Assembly (NCBI RefSeq): GCF_000331105.1
Contig: NC_020054.1
Location: 4,928,555-4,992,554 of the forward strand
Source of the DNA: Fibrella aestuarina BUZ 2
GTDB taxonomy: Bacteria > Bacteroidota > Bacteroidia > Cytophagales > Spirosomataceae
Length of the DNA stretch: 64,000 nt
Direction of reading: 5' to 3'
In this document: positions 22,900 through 33,850 of the stretch, one piece after another
Layout of the letters: each line of letters starts with the position of its first letter
Numbering within the stretch: the first letter of the stretch is position 1
The notes under the pieces: generated by a model
Seen by the model: only the letters and a program-made list of their open reading frames with translations
The model's database searches: none
Told to the model about the DNA's origin: nothing
Translations under genes and position numbers: made by a program

Positions 22900-24374
22900 C
22901 GTTTACCACAGTTTGATTGGTTGACATTGCTTAACATAGCATTGGGTAGCAGATTAGCATTGGTCGGAAAATTGTAGGCAGGAAAGGTATTCTTAAACTG
23001 CTGAAGAAAATAGAAATACCGATCCTGAATCTGCGCGTAATTGGATGGAAACTTTGTGCCGCCATCGGTTATGCTTATTATCCATTGATAGTATTCCGTA
23101 TTTATTGCGTCACTTGGATTAACGGTCATGCAGCACCCCTCATTATTGAGTACGCGTACAATGTCGGCACCCAACTTGGCCTCAAATTCGATATTCGAGC
23201 GACCTGTGTTGCTGTACTGTGCAAGTCCTCCGTAATAATGGTCTTGGTAAGCATGGAATAATTCTTCAGTGAGTGTCCCTAATTCAATTGTGTTCGAACT
23301 TTGGAAAGCAATAGATCCGTTACTGTACGAAAAATAAGCGGGCGTTTGGCTGTTAGGGTTAATCGAGAAGTCGAACTTTAGGTTGCGATTACTGAAATAA
23401 TCATACACCGCTTTGTTATAGCAGTTCTTAACGTATTCCTTGAGAACATCTCTTAATTTTTGCTGGGCTGCATTGTCGAGCGAATTGGTTCTTACAATCT
23501 TATCGAGTATATCACCGGAACCCGGACTTGGCCCCCCCCCTGTTGGGGGATTACCGCTACCTGGTGGTATATCAGTGCCGTAATAGTTGTCGTTCCAGAC
23601 AGCTTCATAAACTATCTCAGAGGACCAATTTATATACCAGTGACTGCCTATATAAACTTGTGGTGTGCAACCTTCATAAGGGTTTGCATATTCATAGTGA
23701 GCGTAAGCTGTTGCACCATCAGGCTGAGTCTCGCCCCAGTTAATATTGTAATAACACTTCAGCCGTTCAACCCATTGATACCCCCCTCTAGCCTTATTGT
23801 TAGCTAATAAATCGCGTCCCACAGCTGTACGAAAAAACTTGGTCGGCTTCCCATCAACGTACTTGAAACCATCAAGTAAGCGCCGGGTCGTTAAGTCGTA
23901 ATAACTAACTTCCCCACTCAGCAAATCACCTCGTTTCAAATCAACATTTGCATCCGGAACTGTTTCCATAACTCTAAAAATGGGGTCACCTTTTTCGTTT
24001 TTGTAAAGCACCAACTGCCTACTAGGAATAGGATTGACAAGTTGAGAAGAGTGGCTGGCCGTGGCAGACGCATCACTTGATGATACAGTGATCACGGTAT
24101 TTTGATGATTTAGCGGCGTCTGAATAAACGTATTTCCATTTTTATCCTTGAGCTCTATGGATTTCGCCCAATCAGGATTACCGAATATTGATTCATCATA
24201 ACCAGACCGACCACCCTTATATTTATTCGTGTAAAGTTCCTTGGCTAAGGACACGGTCAACTGATTTCCAGCCGGAGCCAGACCGTCAATATCTGTTTCT
24301 TTACATGAAACAAGTACAATACCTATTAACAGAGCATTTAAAATTAGTGACCTTTTGAGAGTAGTGAGCTTCAT
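22896..24374 (-). CDS. hypothetical lipoprotein with metallopeptidase-like motif
   Basis: 492 residues with a lipoprotein signal (IVLVSCKE). A Gly/Pro linker near residue 270 separates a beta-rich N-terminal domain from a helical C-terminal domain. The latter contains TLTEELFHAYQDHYYGG and a later NIEFEAKLGADI. EELFHAYQ resembles zinc-peptidase helices, but the canonical HExxH is not present, so activity is uncertain. With its coupled partner it forms a two-gene surface module inserted between the two AbiV copies. Confidence 0.6.
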   Translation of the reverse strand: MKLTTLKRSLILNALLIGIVLVSCKETDIDGLAPAGNQLTVSLAKELYTNKYKGGRSGYDESIFGNPDWAKSIELKDKNGNTFIQTPLNHQNTVITVSSSDASATASHSSQLVNPIPSRQLVLYKNEKGDPIFRVMETVPDANVDLKRGDLLSGEVSYYDLTTRRLLDGFKYVDGKPTKFFRTAVGRDLLANNKARGGYQWVERLKCYYNINWGETQPDGATAYAHYEYANPYEGCTPQVYIGSHWYINWSSEIVYEAVWNDNYYGTDIPPGSGNPPTGGGPSPGSGDILDKIVRTNSLDNAAQQKLRDVLKEYVKNCYNKAVYDYFSNRNLKFDFSINPNSQTPAYFSYSNGSIAFQSSNTIELGTLTEELFHAYQDHYYGGLAQYSNTGRSNIEFEAKLGADIVRVLNNEGCCMTVNPSDAINTEYYQWIISITDGGTKFPSNYAQIQDRYFYFLQQFKNTFPAYNFPTNANLLPNAMLSNVNQSNCGKR

Positions 24375-24992
24375 AAATGTTGAGTCATCTTTAAAGTTTT
24401 TGTGAATACTTCTTTAAGTTGGTATTGTCAAATCGTGACCGTTTAACGAGCGTTGGGTAATACATATCGTCGATCACCAGGTTAAATAAATTCTTGTACT
24501 TGCAAACTTGGGGTTATCAGGGCGCGATTGGCTAATGACAAGAGTAAGCTATATGCTTCTGTAGTATGAATAGAAGAAGTCACCCAATTCTACTGTATAT
24601 TTATTTACTAGTTAATGAAATACGAGCACATAACCTTTGAATATCAACAAGTTATCAACAAATAATTTATTTATATATCAGTCATTACTTGCCTTTTAAA
24701 CAAGATAAGGCCCTTTTCTAGAGCCTAAGCAATAAATTGCTATCAATAGTAATTATGTTTAATTTGTCATTCTTGGTCTTTTAAAATATCCCATCGCCCA
24801 GACGAACATGCTAATCGAAGGCTGGTGCGTACTTCACTATTTAACCGATTCAGAATGCGATCATAAGCGGCTCCAAAGATGAGGTCTAGATCCAGCATCC
24901 ATTGCCGTGTTGGGGCGGAGGGTGCCTTCAGCTCGTCCCACGTGCCGCAACTTACCTGAATAGATTACAGCGACTTTCTTATCTTGCCCTTA
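24375..24992. other. AT-rich intergenic stretch with a possible coding remnant
   Basis: 24400-24780 is AT-rich and empty. On the minus strand, about 24905 to 24770 reads as an uninterrupted tail, WMLDLDLIFGAAYDRILN onward to a stop, suggesting the end of a degraded gene of unknown type. Confidence 0.3.
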
Positions 24993-25769
24993 ATGACCGA
25001 ACGCACCTTTACCGCCTTTACCGAAGCCGACCTGCTGGCAGGAACAAGACTCTGCGCCGCCAATGCCAGGACGCATTCCGAGTGCGCTGATCACATCGCG
25101 ACCCTGGGCCACTACGGCGTGGCCGCTTCCCATCTGGTCCTGGCCGCCGAGGAGGCCATCAAAGCCTTTGTTTTTTTCGCTAAGCTGTTTGACTTACCCC
25201 TGCCTCACAAGGTTGACGTGTACTTTGCCCAGCACGAGCCCCGCCACGCCGCCGCCCGCGACTTATACGGCTTCTTTTGCGATCTACTAGCGAGTCAGGC
25301 TGAGTATCAAACAGCGGTTCGTCAGGCAAGCCTCACCTTTGCGGCCCAGCAGCTAGCCCAGGGGCTGCCCACCGACGCCGAGCTGGACGAGGCCCAACTA
25401 GGTCACGACCTGATGGCCCACATCGGCGTCGAACTGAGTCGGTTGCTGCTTGCTAGAGAGGCCCGTCGTGACCCCGATCAGGAGCAGCTCGACCGGAAGT
25501 GGTGGAACAACGCCAACGGGCTAAAGAATAAAGGCTTCTACGTCGATTATTACGAGAACAAGGGCTGGCAGCTCCCCCGGCAGGTAGCGGAGGCAGACTA
25601 TAAAGACAGCCGGCAGCGGGTGGACAACGTTCTTCGGGTCATCGAGGAACTGGATAGGTTGCCGCCCGAGTCGCTGGCTGACCTAAAACGCTTCCTGGCC
25701 GCCAGCAGGGACAAGGCCCTTGAGGTACTGGAAACAAGCAGCAACCCTACCGAGTCGGATTCGATTTGA
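24993..25769 (+). CDS. AbiV-family abortive infection protein
   Basis: 258 residues from ATG 24993. N-terminal [44 protein letters not shown] is the AbiV core: small residues, His, then a helix with EEAIKA. The family includes the lactococcal AbiV phage-exclusion protein, which blocks translation of phage proteins. The rest is helical and charged. A broken copy lies 2.86 kb upstream. A phage-derived region carrying AbiV points to superinfection exclusion or to a defence island acquired by the element. Confidence 0.7.
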   Translation: MTERTFTAFTEADLLAGTRLCAANARTHSECADHIATLGHYGVAASHLVLAAEEAIKAFVFFAKLFDLPLPHKVDVYFAQHEPRHAAARDLYGFFCDLLASQAEYQTAVRQASLTFAAQQLAQGLPTDAELDEAQLGHDLMAHIGVELSRLLLAREARRDPDQEQLDRKWWNNANGLKNKGFYVDYYENKGWQLPRQVAEADYKDSRQRVDNVLRVIEELDRLPPESLADLKRFLAASRDKALEVLETSSNPTESDSI

Positions 25770-25812
25770 ACAGCGGTATGCTACCGGGACAAAAACGCAA
25801 CGACCTTTGCCT

Positions 25813-26697
25813 ATGCGGTTGAGCTATTCGTCATTTTTATTGCTGACCCTACTGCTTCTTGTTCAGTGCAAGTCAGCACCCGTTTCGCCTGTACCCAACG
25901 CGTCGGCGCCCACCCGCGATGACAACCTGGCGCTGGGTAATCCGTCGGGGGCTGGCAGCAGCGACGCCAACAACTACCTCCTCGACAAAGGAACCTTCGT
26001 GCTGAGCTACAACGCGGGCCGGGGTGGGCCTAACTGGGTGAGCTGGCACTTGTCGACAGCCTGGAAAGGCTCGGCTGCCCGCTACAGCGGCAACTTCATC
26101 CCGGAAACGAATCTGCCCGCCGGGGCGTATGGGGTCCGTCACGCCGACTACACGAACTCCGGCTTCGACCGCGGCCATCTGTGCCCCTCGGACGACCGCG
26201 ACTCGACGGCCGAGGAAAACCGGACCACCTTCGTGCTGTCCAACATCGTGCCCCAGGCGCCCCGCCATAACCAACAGGCCTGGCGGCTACTGGAGGACTA
26301 CACGCGGTCATTGCTCGACGGGGGTAACGAGTGCTACATCATCGCGGGGGCAACGGGTATGGGCGGTACGGGCAACAACGGAACGGTACAGATGCTGGCT
26401 GATGGCAAGCTGACCGTACCGGCTGCGCTCTGGAAGGTGATCGTCGTGCTGCCCGTCGGAAGCGACGATATCCGGCGCATCGACGCGCAAACGCGCGTCA
26501 TCGCCGTCTGGATGCCGAACACGAACGCCGTCGGGGATGGGAAGTGGAGCAGCTACCGGGTCAGCGTCGACGAGATCGAGCGACGGACGGGGTATGATCT
26601 GCTGGCGAATCTACCAGAGGCGGTGCAACGCGTCGTGGAGGCGGGTACGGACCAGACGGTGATCCAATCGGTCTATTTGTTACCTACGCAGTACTGA
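25813..26697 (+). CDS. DNA/RNA non-specific endonuclease, lipoprotein
   Basis: 294 residues from ATG 25813. Lipoprotein signal ([10 protein letters not shown]), a short linker, then the NUC fold: [17 protein letters not shown] contains the catalytic DRGH His and is followed by [19 protein letters not shown] with the metal-binding Asn. It acts outside the cytoplasm, degrading extracellular or incoming nucleic acid. High GC compared with neighbours. It stands alone on the plus strand. Confidence 0.9.
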   Translation: MRLSYSSFLLLTLLLLVQCKSAPVSPVPNASAPTRDDNLALGNPSGAGSSDANNYLLDKGTFVLSYNAGRGGPNWVSWHLSTAWKGSAARYSGNFIPETNLPAGAYGVRHADYTNSGFDRGHLCPSDDRDSTAEENRTTFVLSNIVPQAPRHNQQAWRLLEDYTRSLLDGGNECYIIAGATGMGGTGNNGTVQMLADGKLTVPAALWKVIVVLPVGSDDIRRIDAQTRVIAVWMPNTNAVGDGKWSSYRVSVDEIERRTGYDLLANLPEAVQRVVEAGTDQTVIQSVYLLPTQY

Positions 26698-26916
26698 TAC
26701 CAATCCGATGTCCCGTAAAGTAGTCGGTACCCTTATTGTCCTAATCGTTCTATAGAAATCGCTTTAGCCCAGTAAGGGTCACCTAGTCTTCAAAGCCTTT
26801 GCAGGTTTATTAGTTGTCAATAAAAGCCCCGTATACAGGGCAGACAGACAACGGGCTTCGTGTTATCAATTTATAATCGATGAAGCGAATTGATGCTCCG
26901 AACAGATAGGCCTATA
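26698..26916. other. intergenic stretch
   Basis: Contains an imperfect hairpin near 26827-26866 (AGCCCCGT...ACGGGCT). Nothing else seen. Confidence 0.4.
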
Positions 26917-27048
26917 TGGGATGACACTTACCGAGGTGAAGCCTGTCAAAGCGGCTACTACACGTGGCTGGTAAGTACGCCAGGTCAAACCTCCACTCTT
27001 TCTCAGAAAGTATACCGTCGAGTTGGACAAGTTTTATTAATCCGCTGA
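26917..27048 (+). pseudogene. remnant of a gliding-motility C-terminal (CHU_C-like) domain
   Basis: 44 codons in frame: WDDTYRGEACQSGYYTWLVS then RRVGQVLLIR and stop. This resembles the WDGT-x-x-G and G-x-V-x-LIR strands of the T9SS-linked domain that ends many Bacteroidota surface proteins. No gene body precedes it. Confidence 0.5.
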
Positions 27049-27110
27049 GGTATTGACACGAAGAAATTTATATTTAGCGAGATCCGCATCCACATCTAAT
27101 CGATTTCATC

Positions 27111-28262
27111 ATGCGCTGTCTATGGAGTCTCTGCTTATTAATTAGTACCCTGTCCGCTAACGCTCAACATTATTTCGTCTTCAAAGCGAGAGGGATAGGC
27201 GAAACGTTTCGGGATTGTGAAGGTAAACCACAACGAAGCGTTACCGGACATGCCTTTGTTTCGCTCGTCCGGCGTGACGAAACGCTTCAACAAACCATCG
27301 TCGATTCAACCTGGGGGTTTGTGCCTAATAAACGAGGGATGATGGCGCTGGTAGCGACCCCTGGTCATTCCGAAGCGACCTGCATCGGCGACTTAGGGTC
27401 GGCAGACTTTATGATTGAAGTCGATAAGGCCACCTACGAGTATGCCAAGAACTTGAAATTAAAGTGGGTAGCTAGACAATACGGTATTTTCGCGAATGTC
27501 AATTGTGTGGATTTCGTCAAGGCCATGCTGGAGTTGATTACCCCTGAGGTGAAATTGCCCGAAATACCTACCGGTGGTCAACCAAATACGGGAGGGGTGG
27601 CAGCAGGGGCGGCGATGAGCCGACAATGGTACAGACTTCCGAAACCCTTTCTAAGTACCCTAAAACGACTCAACTCGGTACGGGATCAAGAAGCCCGTCA
27701 GTCGCTGGCGGACGCGAATACGCCAGCAAGCCCAACGAACAACGCCAAGTCGGCGCTTTCGGAAGGTGCCAGACGGCTTTTCTCTACTACGAGGACTAAG
27801 GCCTCCGTTGCAGAAAAAAATGAGATATATAACAACTTGCAATTCAAACTAGCTAACGATAAACAGCAGTTTACGATAGAGGAGGGTGAAAACTATCCGT
27901 TCACAGCTCTCGTCTTACCAACGGATATGAATGGAGACGGTGTAGACGAACTGTTTGTTGCGTTTGGCAACACATTCACGTCCGGCAATACCGGTTCAGA
28001 GATTGTACTGTTCATTAAAAACAGCGCCGGGCACTACGAAAAAAATCTAAACTTTTCAGGTTTGGTGCCGGAAGCTTTGTCGACGGGGAACGGGGGGTAT
28101 GCCGACCTGCTAATTGGGGGTCCTGATTTCGAACACCCGATTTGGCGCTGGGACGGGGCGAAATACACGTTCTTTAGAAAGGTTAACGAGAGTGTTATGG
28201 CTACGCTAAAGCGCACCAGTATCCGCGCTCTCAGCCAAGCTTATCAACGTACGATCAGGTAG
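27111..28262 (+). CDS. hypothetical exported protein with FG-GAP-like tail
   Basis: 383 residues. Signal peptide (LLISTLSANAQ). Residues 20-160 contain GHAFVSL, WGFVPNKRG and NCVDFVKAML. The conserved His and Cys could form a thiol-peptidase or amidase site like NlpC/P60 relatives; this is only a suggestion. Residues 270-350 include LPTDMNGDGVDELFVAFGN, one FG-GAP/integrin-type calcium motif. Isolated gene. Confidence 0.5.
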   Translation: MRCLWSLCLLISTLSANAQHYFVFKARGIGETFRDCEGKPQRSVTGHAFVSLVRRDETLQQTIVDSTWGFVPNKRGMMALVATPGHSEATCIGDLGSADFMIEVDKATYEYAKNLKLKWVARQYGIFANVNCVDFVKAMLELITPEVKLPEIPTGGQPNTGGVAAGAAMSRQWYRLPKPFLSTLKRLNSVRDQEARQSLADANTPASPTNNAKSALSEGARRLFSTTRTKASVAEKNEIYNNLQFKLANDKQQFTIEEGENYPFTALVLPTDMNGDGVDELFVAFGNTFTSGNTGSEIVLFIKNSAGHYEKNLNFSGLVPEALSTGNGGYADLLIGGPDFEHPIWRWDGAKYTFFRKVNESVMATLKRTSIRALSQAYQRTIR

Positions 28263-28338
28263 AAGTAAGTTGCTATTAGGCAGTGTAGGGATTAATTTGT
28301 TCAAGAAGTAACTACTTGAGTTAATACGGGTTGGTCTT

Positions 28339-28620
28339 ATGCACTTCGATCCTAAACGCGATTCATTCCTAAACCCGATGCGGACTCAATTACTAGACCT
28401 TTACACCGCCCAACTACCATCGTTCCGCGCCGTGCGGCAGAAGCTAGGCCAGGGCAAGCGGGGCGGCCCCTTCCTGCTCGCGCCCCACGAAGCCTACGCG
28501 AGCCAGCCCCGCCCGCTGCTGATCGTGGGCCAGGAGACCAACGGCTAGGGGGAGCATTTCGACGACGTTGCTGCCCAGCTGGCGGTCTACGACGGCTCAC
28601 TTGCAGTTCTCACTACTTTT
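28339..28620 (+). pseudogene. broken uracil-DNA-glycosylase-like gene fragment
   Basis: The frame reads PLLIVGQETNG and is cut by TAG at 28546-28548, then continues in frame as GEHFDDVAAQLAVYDGS before losing sense. LIVGQETNGW is typical of a family of uracil-DNA-glycosylase-like hypothetical proteins. Higher GC than the following defence gene. Confidence 0.45.
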
Positions 28621-28724
28621 TTCCACTCATTAATGATGATATTTTGTTAAATGGAATGAATTACGATAATATAATTCATTCTAATCAACATCTTCGTGAA
28701 AACAACAAAAGCATGTTTGTCAAC

Positions 28725-31700
28725 TCAATATGTTTTGTATGTAATTAAGTTTTCACGAGTAATATATGCGTGGGATGATCCAAGATCAATCATCTGATCA
28801 AGTAACCAAATAAAATCATTCAAAAGAAATACATCCGATTTGATAATAGCGATATGGCGATGATACAGACGCTTAATCAGCGCTTCAGCTTCATCGCTTG
28901 CTAAGTAAATTAAATTACTTTCATCAGTTTTCAAACAGCTTACCAGCCATTGTGTTCCTTCGGGTAACAAGGTCTGATCACCAACTGACGACAGTAATTT
29001 TAGGAACGGACTAATATTATACTTACCAAATAAATCCACAACTTGCTTAATGAATAATTTATGACCCTCAAGTGGCTTCCAATGAACTGCTTCTTCTTTC
29101 CATTCAAACTCAAGAAACAAATAACTCGAAGAAATAGGGCATTTTAGTTTATTTAGAACTTGGCAAAATCGCTCCCAAACTCGCCAAAAATTGACGATAG
29201 CTCTTGTGCCTATATGCTCAAATTGACCATAAACAATTTGATCTAATTCCAAAATCGTGGTGCGTAAAATCCAATTTAAAAACTCGAATTTATTATCTTT
29301 ATATGTAGGAAATTTAGACAGAATATTGACTTTGGAAATCAATAAGAATTCGACAATATCTGCAGCATAATTGTCATCGCAATAAATAAAGAATTTAGAA
29401 ATATACTTTTCTATTTCACGACGATCCTCATCTAAGAAAGATAAATGATCAACATTTCGGTTTTTAGATTTGATACCTTGACTTAATTCCTCAAAAATTA
29501 GAAAGATCATATGTTTAATGTAAACTAGATGATCTTCATCATGGGTATTGAAGGGTATCAGTAGTAAGGCTCTCGTTAGCAAGCGGCTATGAAATGTATT
29601 TAATTTTATTAAGTGAATATCAATAGGTTGTATATGCAAACTCCACAAGGTCGAAGCTAAAACATGTGTTTCAACTTGCCCAACACTTCTATTATTATCT
29701 TGAACTTTGATTTTATTTTTGGTCTTTTTAATTTGTGCAAATCGGACTATCCCCCACCAAACTTGATTAGCTATTGAAGCATCTACTGCCCATAGCTCCT
29801 CCCTTAGCGAATCAAACAAAGGCTCAACTTCAAGTTTATTAAAATTAGAAACAGTTGCTATATAAAGAAGCTCAATTATTTTATTTCTACTTTTAAAATT
29901 ATTAGTTGTTTTTATCAACAATGGTAACGCAGTCAAAGCAGCGTCTCGATCAAAATGAGATAACGAAAAGTGGGTTTTCAAAGACATACTCCCATCGTTA
30001 GCATCTTGAATTAAGTTACGTATAGCTTTGGAAACTGTCCGATCGCACCAAGTACGCTGCTTTGATGTAAGTAAATGGTTAAGGTCACGTAAGCCAATGA
30101 CTGCTAATGAAATAGGTCTGTCGTGAATGTAATGAAAGTTTTTTATGACTTTATATCGTTCATGTACCGCTTGCCATTCGCTATAGTCAATTGATAGTTC
30201 ATACTTTAGGACCTTATCAATCCTAAGAGATATTGATGCTGCCTGTTCATTATACTCCCTTTCGGGTCGAAACTTATCTACTAAATTCTGAACCTCTGGA
30301 GTGTACTCTGGTTGAATAGTAAAACGGTTTAATTCCAAGTTTTCATCAGTAATCTTCCATTTACGTGAATCAATTTCATGCAATGTCTTTTGCCAATAGA
30401 TGTCATTATCATCGAACTGAATCCATAACTGATCAATTACTTCATGTACAGCTTCAGTTAAATCACTATGTAATAGTTGAATTTCTAAAACAAAGCTTTT
30501 CAGACCGTTCGAATATTTTTTTCTATGCGGTAATTCATTTGAATCATGTCTTGTCTTTTGTGCAAAGTAAATTTCATGATCCCAAGGTGCCAAAGCTTGC
30601 ATTTCAGCAAAAGCACGTTGTGTATCCCACTCGTAAAATGCACGAACACCTAATAACGGCAACATCGATACGCCGACTTCGTGTGGGTAAGCAATGGCTA
30701 TGCTGACCAATACACTGCTAATAGCAGCTGAATTTGAATTACGAATCAATAAATCAAAATATATTTTAATTCTTTTTCGACTATCAGCCGTTTTTAATTC
30801 AGCGATTTTAAGTAAATAAGCTTCAAGGCTCATTAGCAATGATTCCAAAATATCTGATGAAACTACTGTCCCACGGTAGGCCTGCCAGAGAACACTGCTA
30901 CCCCACTGTTTGACAAGTTGCCCATCTAACAGCTTAAGTTCAACTTCTTTCAGGTCGCTCTTTGAAGAGTTGGTCGAAGTAACAAACCTATTTGTAGCAT
31001 TATTAATTAGTTCTAATACAAAATAGAATCCGCTATATGTATTATCCTGCAACAAATTATAAATAGGCGTTTTATAAATTCCTGAAGGTGAGTCATGAAT
31101 GTCATTCCTAAAGCCAAACTTTTCATTTCTATTTAGATAGTCATCATCCTCATCTTCAACAAAGAATTGACCAAAAAAATCTGAATCACTTGGTCGACTA
31201 TTTCGTGTAGGCCGAGGTTGTTTTATCCAAACCGCCTTTGCTATCGCAATAACTTGTTCTGGCAACAAAGCTGTTAATGGTCTGCAATAAACGCCTGATA
31301 GTGCCATTTTACAGACATAACCATAAAATGACCTGTCATGATAATAATAATAATCTACTGCTTGAGAAATCGTACGTTCTAAAAGGGCTTTGATTTCGGT
31401 TTGTGCATATCCTGTCAACCTGAACGCAATAATTATTAACCCTTTGATTTTATCTTTCAAGGGTGCCTCATGCCAAACCTTTTCAGTATTAGTCTCAATT
31501 TCGTTGAAGTAATTAAATAGAATTACTTTAGCATATTCTACTGCATTAATAGGAACATGATTGTGATCTCCATACAGGCAATAACTCCAATCGGACAGTA
31601 AACCAGTGATTAAGATGCGAAGGCTATTAAGTTGATTTAAGTGATGTTGAATGAAGTCCAGGACTGACGTCCAGCCTGACCCCACTGGGGAAAGGGTCGC

Positions 31701-33800
31701 AAATCCCATGACACGCTGGTTCTCTCGGCATGCCGTACGAAGCAGATGAATTGTGCGTTGAAATAACTGAGCTTTATTTTCTAACAGTTCTTTTTCAAAC
31801 TCTTTGAAAAAGAGATGGCTTTGATCTGAACGTAACAAGGCCACTAATATCTCATCTGCCCAATAGGGTTCAATGCTAGTTTGGGTTCTTGTTTCACGTA
31901 TTAAGTGAAAAATGATTTCGGCACGACTAAGAAGCGAATCTTCAACCCATAACCGAAACGCTCGTCGAAACGCGGGCTTATTACCAACATTTTGAAAAAA
32001 GGCTACTGGCTCAGAAGAGTCATCTCTTAACTGGCGGATATGTTTTATCAACGCCCAGTCCTCTAAAATGTCATGAGATGGAGCGTACTTACGCTCACTT
32101 TTCTCTTTTGTTAAAACGTTATCATGAACTAGCTCGTCGATAGCAATTACATCGGCCTGGTCTGGTTCTGCATACAAAGTCATGCGCTGAGCTCTCAGTA
32201 AAGCAATCTCCATAAATGCTCGGCTACGTTTAGTTGGCATTCCATTTCGAATTACAGTCTGATTTTCAACAATATGCCCCCAAAGTTGATCCTTAAACTT
32301 TGTTATAGTTAACTCCCCGACACTAACCGGTGACGTATCAAGCCAACGCACGGCAAAATCTAGATATTTAGGGCTGCGTATAACTTTACGTATTTGCTGA
32401 TTTACAGCAAGAGCTTCAAGTTTTGGAAATGCTTCCAGAACTTTTTCAAGCTCACTTTCCTTCCCCTCATTCAACAGAGGAACTTCTATAACCGAAACAG
32501 TTGGTAATGCATATTTTTGACAAATTAACTCAACTGCGTAGGTTCGGGAAGAGGCGACGATACTGACGTCTTTTACTCCATCTAAAAAGTGCATCAGTTG
32601 CCTAAAGGCATTATTAGGCTCCCCTTCCAAAAGTTTTTCCAAACTATCAATGAAAACAACTTTTTTGGGTATTGCAGCTAAACAAGCTGACAGATTTCTT
32701 AGATTATTAACTACACCTAATCCAGCAAAGACCTGCGCTAGTTGTGATTGATTGAATTGATCAGCCTTGAAAGTAAGCACGGTTGTATTCGGTATCATCT
32801 CAAAGATAACCGCTTTTATCAAAGCCGATTTACCTGCTCCCGGCTCACCAGTTACGATTGTTAAAGGCTGATGAATTATCGATGCAGTAAGACGGTCGCG
32901 TACCTCTGGCCGAGGCAGATGTAAGCCAACGATCGTATCTGTTAATGGTCCTAAGACAGCTTGTCCATCGTCTTGTAATTTCTCAATAGCCTCGTAACAA
33001 TGTCCTATACGTGACAGGTCAAAATAGCTCATAAAATGCTGGCCATTAATGCTGTCCGGTGTTACAGCGCCTCCATTTTTATTTAGCTCAGCTACATACG
33101 CAAAGACACTATCCCATATTTCAATCGCTAATGTTGACTTTGCTTTATTTCTAGACAATTCTATGAGAGAAAGATAATTTGCTTTGCTCTGACTACTTTC
33201 TTGTCCAAAATCATATTCCAGCACCACTAAGCATCGGAGAAATTCCCACAGCAATTCAGCATTTATTGCTATACCCCCGTTTGCTTTTTGTAATACATCG
33301 AAAAAAATAGCCAACATCTTTTTTTTGCTATCTATTCGGTTTACTTCTTGATAAAAATCATTTGCCGTGGCTTTCGCCTTAGCCCAATTCAGTAAGATTA
33401 AGGTATCTTGTCGATCAGCTTGAGTTAAGGCACTTTTTATAATTAGTAACCGATCATGTGTAGGGTTAAAAGCAGCTTTATTATTAAAATCCATCCAGAA
33501 AGCCGTCATTACTTCTTCAAAAAGTGGATTCTTTGCACTGATCGGAAGGTTGTGCTTAATCTGAGCCAGTAATTTGTGCGCTCCCTGATGTGAGCGCACA
33601 TGGAGCATTACATCATCCGTATGGAAACCAAGTCGTGTCGTTTGGAATGCTATCTCAATGAGTTCTCCAGTGGGTAAACCAGGTAGTTTACCTTTTACGA
33701 TTAAGGTTATTATAAAAGCAGCCTGAACACTCAGTTCAAAAATGGTACCTCCTCCTCCTTTTGAAAAGACACTACTATGATCTTCACTAAGCTGACTCAT
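28725..33800 (-). CDS. giant STAND-type NTPase with N-terminal nuclease-like domain (candidate defence protein)
   Basis: 1691 residues. Residues 1-110 carry a PD-(D/E)xK pattern: GTIFELSVQAAF, TDDVM near 60 and LLAQIKH near 82, like Cap4/Mrr-type nucleases. Residues 300-560 form the NTPase: Walker A GEPGAGKSALIK near 320, Walker B VVFIDSLEK, sensor-like IVASSRTYAVE. About 1,100 helical residues follow, as in sensor arms of STAND immune proteins. Size, order and low GC match AVAST-like (Avs) phage sensors, but no specific type can be assigned. It lies 50 bases downstream of a DUF4238 gene on the same strand. Activity and target are inferred. Confidence 0.7.
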   Translation of the reverse strand: MSQLSEDHSSVFSKGGGGTIFELSVQAAFIITLIVKGKLPGLPTGELIEIAFQTTRLGFHTDDVMLHVRSHQGAHKLLAQIKHNLPISAKNPLFEEVMTAFWMDFNNKAAFNPTHDRLLIIKSALTQADRQDTLILLNWAKAKATANDFYQEVNRIDSKKKMLAIFFDVLQKANGGIAINAELLWEFLRCLVVLEYDFGQESSQSKANYLSLIELSRNKAKSTLAIEIWDSVFAYVAELNKNGGAVTPDSINGQHFMSYFDLSRIGHCYEAIEKLQDDGQAVLGPLTDTIVGLHLPRPEVRDRLTASIIHQPLTIVTGEPGAGKSALIKAVIFEMIPNTTVLTFKADQFNQSQLAQVFAGLGVVNNLRNLSACLAAIPKKVVFIDSLEKLLEGEPNNAFRQLMHFLDGVKDVSIVASSRTYAVELICQKYALPTVSVIEVPLLNEGKESELEKVLEAFPKLEALAVNQQIRKVIRSPKYLDFAVRWLDTSPVSVGELTITKFKDQLWGHIVENQTVIRNGMPTKRSRAFMEIALLRAQRMTLYAEPDQADVIAIDELVHDNVLTKEKSERKYAPSHDILEDWALIKHIRQLRDDSSEPVAFFQNVGNKPAFRRAFRLWVEDSLLSRAEIIFHLIRETRTQTSIEPYWADEILVALLRSDQSHLFFKEFEKELLENKAQLFQRTIHLLRTACRENQRVMGFATLSPVGSGWTSVLDFIQHHLNQLNSLRILITGLLSDWSYCLYGDHNHVPINAVEYAKVILFNYFNEIETNTEKVWHEAPLKDKIKGLIIIAFRLTGYAQTEIKALLERTISQAVDYYYYHDRSFYGYVCKMALSGVYCRPLTALLPEQVIAIAKAVWIKQPRPTRNSRPSDSDFFGQFFVEDEDDDYLNRNEKFGFRNDIHDSPSGIYKTPIYNLLQDNTYSGFYFVLELINNATNRFVTSTNSSKSDLKEVELKLLDGQLVKQWGSSVLWQAYRGTVVSSDILESLLMSLEAYLLKIAELKTADSRKRIKIYFDLLIRNSNSAAISSVLVSIAIAYPHEVGVSMLPLLGVRAFYEWDTQRAFAEMQALAPWDHEIYFAQKTRHDSNELPHRKKYSNGLKSFVLEIQLLHSDLTEAVHEVIDQLWIQFDDNDIYWQKTLHEIDSRKWKITDENLELNRFTIQPEYTPEVQNLVDKFRPEREYNEQAASISLRIDKVLKYELSIDYSEWQAVHERYKVIKNFHYIHDRPISLAVIGLRDLNHLLTSKQRTWCDRTVSKAIRNLIQDANDGSMSLKTHFSLSHFDRDAALTALPLLIKTTNNFKSRNKIIELLYIATVSNFNKLEVEPLFDSLREELWAVDASIANQVWWGIVRFAQIKKTKNKIKVQDNNRSVGQVETHVLASTLWSLHIQPIDIHLIKLNTFHSRLLTRALLLIPFNTHDEDHLVYIKHMIFLIFEELSQGIKSKNRNVDHLSFLDEDRREIEKYISKFFIYCDDNYAADIVEFLLISKVNILSKFPTYKDNKFEFLNWILRTTILELDQIVYGQFEHIGTRAIVNFWRVWERFCQVLNKLKCPISSSYLFLEFEWKEEAVHWKPLEGHKLFIKQVVDLFGKYNISPFLKLLSSVGDQTLLPEGTQWLVSCLKTDESNLIYLASDEAEALIKRLYHRHIAIIKSDVFLLNDFIWLLDQMIDLGSSHAYITRENLITYKTY

Positions 33801-33850
33801 GCTGTTCGTACTAATGGTTAATTGTGTTCGGAATAGTTAATTCTGACTGA

